Positions 1 to 6,200 of a stretch of DNA of 7,607 bases are shown here, in pieces; the first letter of the stretch is position 1, and the number at the start of each line of letters is the position of its first letter. The stretch is from assembly GCF_012978815.1 (NCBI RefSeq), contig NZ_LIWR01000015.1, forward strand, positions 1 through 7,607. The letters run 5' to 3'. The notes under the pieces are model-generated. The model saw only the letters and a list, made by a program, of their open reading frames with translations, was not told the DNA's origin and made no database searches. Origin of the DNA: Campylobacter sp. RM16189 (GTDB lineage Bacteria; Campylobacterota; Campylobacteria; Campylobacterales; Campylobacteraceae). The position numbers and the translations under genes were made by a program.

Positions 1-2
1 AA

Positions 3-260
3 AAAGAGTATCTGGTATTAAGAGTAAACGATAAGAAATTCCTATTTGGAACACTACCAAACGATAGTAATATCAATCAAGGTAGCTTTGATAGTATAAG
101 CAGTGACGGTAAAAACGTAACTTACACTTATGAATGGAATGATGACACAATTCCTCAAGGAGATAGAGACCTTGTAGTGACTCCTATAGTAGAGAGCATA
201 TCAAACGATCTAAAAGTAAAAAGCATAAAATCCGCCAAAGGAACTATAAAAGATGATGAT
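3..260 (+). other. C-terminal part of a Calx-beta-like beta-sandwich repeat
   Basis: Residues 1-86 alternate hydrophobic and polar residues as in beta strands and end in GTIKDDD (80-86). Calx-beta repeats characteristically close with a G-T-I-x-D-D-D type strand and turn. The middle part (IPQGDRDLVVTPIVES) would fit the strands before it. The start is cut by the window edge, and more such repeats may lie upstream, as is common in large RTX adhesins. The match rests mostly on the closing motif; another immunoglobulin-like or cadherin-like fold is possible. Confidence 0.5.
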
Positions 261-3200
261 AGAAAACAAAACGAACCCGATCCTGAATATTACGATCCTA
301 TTGTAATAGATCTAAATAAAGACGGAACCACTACTTCCAAACTAAACGGAGCGGTAAATTTCGATATAGACAGTAACGGCTTTAAAGAAGCTACCGGATG
401 GATAAGTCCTGAAGACGCATTTTTAGCTTATGATAGAGATGATAACGGAATTATAGATAACGGAAATGAACTATTCGGAGATAAGACAATAGCTGATACC
501 ACAAGAGGCTATACGGATAAAACAGCTAAGAACGGGTTTGAGGCTTTAAGGGCGTTTGATACGAACAATGATAATATAATAGATAAGAATGATGAGAAAT
601 TTAACAAACTGCTTTTATGGCAGGATAAGAACTCAAATGCCTTAACGGATGATGGAGAGCTTTTTGCTCTACAAGATAAAAACATAAAGTCAATCGATCT
701 GAACTATCAAGAGGTGAGTATAGACAATAACGGAAACTTTATAAAACAAACTTCAACGGTAACCTTTAATGATAATACTACCACTACGGCTGATGACGTA
801 TGGTTTAAGGTAGATTTAAAAGATACCGAACAATCGGATGCAGACATTTCGTCAAGCATTACGGCTTTGCCTGAGATATATGCATTTGGTAACATTTATA
901 ATTTAAGAAATGCTATGAGCATGGATAGTAGTTTGGTTGATATGGTAAATGGATATGTTGTTCTAGATCAAGATAGTAAAGAAAAACAAATAGACAACTT
1001 AATATTTAAATGGGCGGGAGTTGAAGGCATAGATATCAATAGTAGGGGTTCATATATAGATGCTAGAGTGCTTGGAGTATATGAGAAGATGACGGGCAAA
1101 CCGTTCTATCATAAATCTTTTGGTTCAAATCCTAATAGCTCTGTTGCTAATATGTTAAATGATCTTTATAAAGAATTTAAAGACTATGCCTATGCTACTA
1201 TTGAGCTTCAAACTACATACAAAGGGTTGATAGATACTAAATATCAATACTATAACTATGATGCAAACAAATATGGATATGACTTTTCAAATCTAAATAG
1301 CAAAATAAGAGAGCTATATAATTCGCAAAACCATGAAGAGATCGCCAAAATAAACGGCTTAATCAAAAAAGCTGCTATTTATAGAGATAACCTTCTTGCA
1401 AGCTTTGAAGAAAATTTAATAAATTTAACTTCAGGAAATGAACAGTTTAAATATGTGGCTATGTCCAATTATATAAAAGGAACCGATAAAGGTGAAACTA
1501 TAAACGGAAGCAATGCAAAAGATTGGATAGAAGGTAAAAAAGGAGACGATTATCTAAGCGGTGGAAGCGGAGATGATGTATATGTGTATCGTAAAGGCGA
1601 TGGTAGTGATACTATATATGATCCACAAGGAGCAAATAAACTAAAATTTAGGGATATAAATAGAGATGAAGTTGATTTTTTAAGAGAGAATGACTATTTG
1701 TCAATACAGATAAAAGATACCAATGAAAAGATAACGGTTCAAAATTTTTTCAATCACTATACTCAGCCTGCTATAAGTATATTTGAATTTGCCGATGGAG
1801 CTACTGTGCTGGCAAACGAGATAAGAGCTTTTAATCTAATAGGCGATGATAATGATAACTCTATTTATGGCTTTATTTCGGATGATGTTTTAAAAGGCAA
1901 CAAAGGAGATGATAAGTTATACGGCGGACAGGGAAATGATGCATATGTCTTTAATAGAGGAGACGGTAAAGATACAATAGATGATGAATCAGGACAAGAT
2001 ACTATAAAATTTGAAGGTGATATTACGCCCGAAGATATCTTGTTAACAAGAGAGCAAGATAGATTAATAATCAACATATTAGATAAAGATAAGAGACCGA
2101 CAGGCGACAGCATTCTAGTAACTGATTTCTTTAGTTTTTCAAGTGAGTTAGGTGATGGAAACATAGAGAAGATAGTATTCTCAAATGGTCAAATATGGGA
2201 TAAAAATAAAATTCTTGAGAAGGCTAAGCTGGAAGCTACTGAAAATAGAGATACTTTTTATCTAACGTCTAATGATGATGTATTTGATGCGCTTGGAGGA
2301 GACGATGAGATACGTGGCGGAGTAGGCAATGATACTATAGCAGGAAACCAAGGCAACGATACTTTATACGGAGATGACGGCAACGACACGTTGATAGGCG
2401 GCAAAGGCAACGATAAGCTATACGGAGGAAGCGGTAACGATACATATGTCTACTATAAAGGCGATGGTAACGATGTGATAGAAGATACATATGGTAACAA
2501 TATAATAGATTTTAAAAATATTAAATTTGACGAAATCGAATTCTTAAAAAGCAATAGTAATCTAATTATCAAAATAAAAGAAAATGGCGAAACTATAACT
2601 ATAAACGATATTTTAAGTAGCCGATACATGAATGGTGACAATTTAACTTTTAAATTTATGGATGAAAGAGTTATTAGCATTCAAGATATAGAATTCTTTT
2701 TGATAGGAGATGATCAAAATAACTATTTAAACGGTTATCCGACTAGCGATACCATATACGGTAAAAAAGGAAATGACACTATTTATGGTGGAAGCGGTAA
2801 TGATACATATATCTACTATAAAGGCGATGGAAACGACACTATATCTGATCATTCAGGCAGTGATACTTTAGACTTTAAAGATATCACAAAAAGCGAAGTA
2901 AGGTTTTTAAAAAAAGATGATAGCTTGCTTATTGACATAAAAGATACGAATGAAAAAATTAAGATAGAAAGTTTCTTTCATGATAGTAATAGTTTAAAAA
3001 CTTTTAAATTTTTAGACGGGACTTCTATGACTTCCGATGAAATAAAGGCTGTTTTTTTAATTGGTGATGAATATGATAATGCTATATATGGTTATGCAAG
3101 TAATGACAAACTATACGGCAAAGAAGGAAACGATAAATTATATGGTGGAGCAGGCAATGACATAATAGACGGTGGCGTAGGCAATGATATATTAATCGGT

Positions 3201-6200
3201 AATGAAGGAAGCGATACATATCTATTTGGAATAGGTGACGGAAAGGATGTTGTTTATGCCTTAGATACGAGCTCTAATATTTTTAGTATAACCCAAAATG
3301 GAGATTATGTCATTAATAACTACTACAACATAAACTTCTCGCAAGGCAAGGATATAATTAAATTTAAAGAAGGTATAACCAAAAATGACTTAACCTTTGA
3401 GAGGGCGGGCACAAACCAACATGATCTATTAATAAAGATAAAAGAAAGTGAAGACTCCATAACGGTAAAAGCTATGTTTAAAGATGTAAGTGGTCGTATT
3501 TATAGTATAGATAAAATAGAATTTAGTGATGGATCGTCTATGAGCTTTGAAGAGATTTATAAAGCAACTCCAATAACATTTTTAGGGGAAAGCGTTATTG
3601 GCTCCAGCTATTCTGACACCATATACGCTAATAACGATAACAACATTATACGAACAGGTTACGGAGATGATCTCGTATACGCGAAAGCAGGCAATGATAC
3701 CGTGTATGGTGAAGGCGGAGACGATACTATAGATGGTGGAGCAGGCAATGATACCGTGTATGGTGAAGGCGGAGACGATACTATAGATGGTGGAGCAGGC
3801 AACGATACTCTTTATGGAGGAGATGGAAGTGATACCTATGTATTCGGCAAAGGAGACGGACAAGACACCATCCATGCTGACGGCAAAGATACTCTTAAAT
3901 TTAAAGAAGGCATCACAAAAGACAATTTAGTATTTCAAAGAGTCAAATCAAACCAATATGAATATAATCCTATAGATCTTTTAATAAGAATAAAAAACAG
4001 CGAAGACTCTATAATAGTAAAAGAGATGTTTAAAGAAAGCAATAATAGCAAAGGTCTTAAAAATATAGAATTTGGCGACGGTTCATCTATGAGTCTTGAA
4101 GATATTAAAAAAGCTACATTATTAGGAGACGGCTCTAGTGCAGATAGTATTATTTATGGGTTTGAAACAGATGATATCATAAGGGGCGGAAGCAGTAAAG
4201 ATATAGTATTTGCAAGAGAAGGCAATGACACTATATATGGCAAAGAAGGTAGCGATATTCTTTATGGCGAAAAAGGAAATGACATAATAGAAGGTGGAGC
4301 GGGTAACGACACTCTATATGGAGGTGAAGGAAATGATATCTATATCTTTGGCAGAGGAGATGGAGAAGATATTATCCATGATGAAGCAAATAGCTATGAC
4401 GAAGAAGTTATATTAAATAGAAACGATGTAATTAAATTTAAAGAGGGCATATCTATAAACGACTTAAAATTCCAAAGAGTAGGAGAAAACAAAAAAGATC
4501 TATTAATAAAAATAAAAAACAGTGAAGACTCTATAACAGTAAAAAATATGTTTGAGTATGAGAATAATAGATCCGGAATAAATAAGATACTATTTAACGA
4601 TGGCTCGTCTATGGACTATAAAGATATAGTTAAAGCTTCTCCGGTTGCTCCAAATTTATCAAATGACTCTATCTATGGTTCTAGCTACTCCGATACCATA
4701 TATGGAGACGATAGAGATAATACCATATATGGTAAAGATGGAGATGATCTCATATACGGTAAAGCCGGCAATGATAAAATATATGGAGGTGAAGGAAATG
4801 ATATCTTAGAAGGCGAAACCGGAGATGACGATTTGTACGGCGGAGATGGAGATGATATCTTAGAAGGAGGGGTGGGTAACGATACTCTTCGTGGGAAAGA
4901 AGGAAGCGACACCTATATCTTTGGTAAAGGAGACGGACAAGACATTATATATGCGGATGGAAAGGATACTATTAAATTTAAAGAAAGTGTTAGTGAAGAT
5001 GATTTGGTTATTGCAAGAGCAAAATCTAATACAAAGAGTCTTTTGATTAGGATAAAAGACTCTACCGATTCAATTCTTGTAGACGATATGTTTATAAATG
5101 AAAATAACACTAAAGGAATTAAAGGCATAGAATTTAACGACGGTTCGATGATAAGCTATGAGGAAATAAGGAAAAAAGTCCTTATATCATCGGATCCCGA
5201 TCAAACAAGATTTGAAGGCTTTAGCTCTAATGACATTATAGTAGGTTCCAATAAAGATGACTATATATATGGCAAAGACGGAGATGATAGGCTTGTAGGC
5301 AATAAAGGAAACGATACTGTTTATGGAGGAGATGGAAACGATACTATAGATGCAGGAGAAGGTGATGATAAAATAGATGGCGGCAAAGGAGGCGATGTCT
5401 ATCTATTCGGCAGGGGCGATGGACAAGATGCGATAGAAAACTATGACGATTCTTTAAATAGAATGGATGATACTATTAGATTTAAAGAAGGCATCACTAG
5501 GGACGATTTAATATTTCAAAGAGTTAGGAAACATGATGATAGCAGCGACTTCGTTATTAAAATTAAAGGAACCGAAGATTCTATATCGGTAAGGCATATG
5601 TTTGATGTTATAAATAATAACCATATACTAAATGAAAAATTTAAGATAAGCAAAATTGAATTTAGTGACGGTTCTTCTATGAATATTGAAGATATACAAG
5701 AAGCGATTAAAAATAATAACGTAGTGATTCTTGATAATCCTTACTGGCACCCTCAAGAAGGAAGCGACGAGAATGATGAGATATACGGAGATGACGATAG
5801 GAATACGCTAAAAGGAAACAAAGGCGATGATATTTTAATAGGCGGAAAAGGTCATGATGAGTTGTATGGAGGTGAGGGAAACGATACGTATCTCTTTGGC
5901 AGAGGAGACGGAGAGGATACTATATACAATGACGACTCAACGCCAAATCGCAGGGATATAATTAAATTTAAAGAAGGAATAACGGCTGATGATCTAGTGT
6001 TTAAAAGAACTAACGGATCCGGCAGGGATCTAAAGATAGAGATCAAAGGAGCGGATGACTCTATAACCGTTAACGATATGTTCGATAGCGAAAACACTAC
6101 AAAGCATATAGACGGAGTAGAGCTTAGCGACGGATCCTTTATAAGTCTTGAAGATATAAAACAAAAAGTTTTAATCAGCCCAGACTCAAACAATAATACT

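Larger units (their letters stand above)
297..818 (+). other. FrpC-type self-processing module (SPM)
   Basis: Residues 99-272 (about 174 residues; the FrpC module is about 177) follow the FrpC module motif by motif from memory of that sequence: an opening D-L-x-x-D-G loop, TGWISPEDAFL, the block NGIIDNGNELFGD, a GFEALRAFDTNNDNIID stretch, LLLWQDKN, GELFAL, and IKSIDLNYQEV before a final strand-rich part. Five calcium-loop-like motifs are present: DLNKDG (103), DIDSNG (121), DRDDNG (144), DTNNDN (186) and DKNSNA (208). All five have counterparts in FrpC. Its role is calcium-triggered self-cleavage at the preceding Asp-Pro and possible cross-linking of the upstream fragment to itself or to other proteins. 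It acts outside the cell, since the cytosol has too little calcium. No truncation or frameshift is seen, so it is likely active. Confidence 0.9.

Noticed and set aside
279..284. Asp93-Pro94 as the SPM cleavage site
   Set aside because: It is five residues upstream of the pair that aligns with the module start; Asp98-Pro99 directly followed by the IVIDLNKDG strand is the better match.
701..930. Possible internal starts or promoters in AT-rich stretches of the linker
   Set aside because: The open frame continues on both sides, and no convincing ribosome binding site or promoter pair stands out from the AT-rich background.
1620..1625. Asp540-Pro541 in module 1, and the Asp-Pro at 5193-5198, as further self-cleavage sites
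   Set aside because: Neither is followed by an SPM-like module; they are ordinary Asp-Pro pairs in loops.
3660..3800. CRISPR-like array or DNA-level satellite
   Set aside because: The repeats keep the reading frame, encode GGxGND rows, have no spacers of the CRISPR kind and are fully explained by the beta-roll.
707..6193. Minus-strand open frames of 60-113 codons, several rich in Ser, Pro and Leu
   Set aside because: They are antisense shadows of the repeats: Gly and Asp codons read backwards give Ser, Pro and Ile runs. They have no family likeness, and the + strand frame explains all the sequence.
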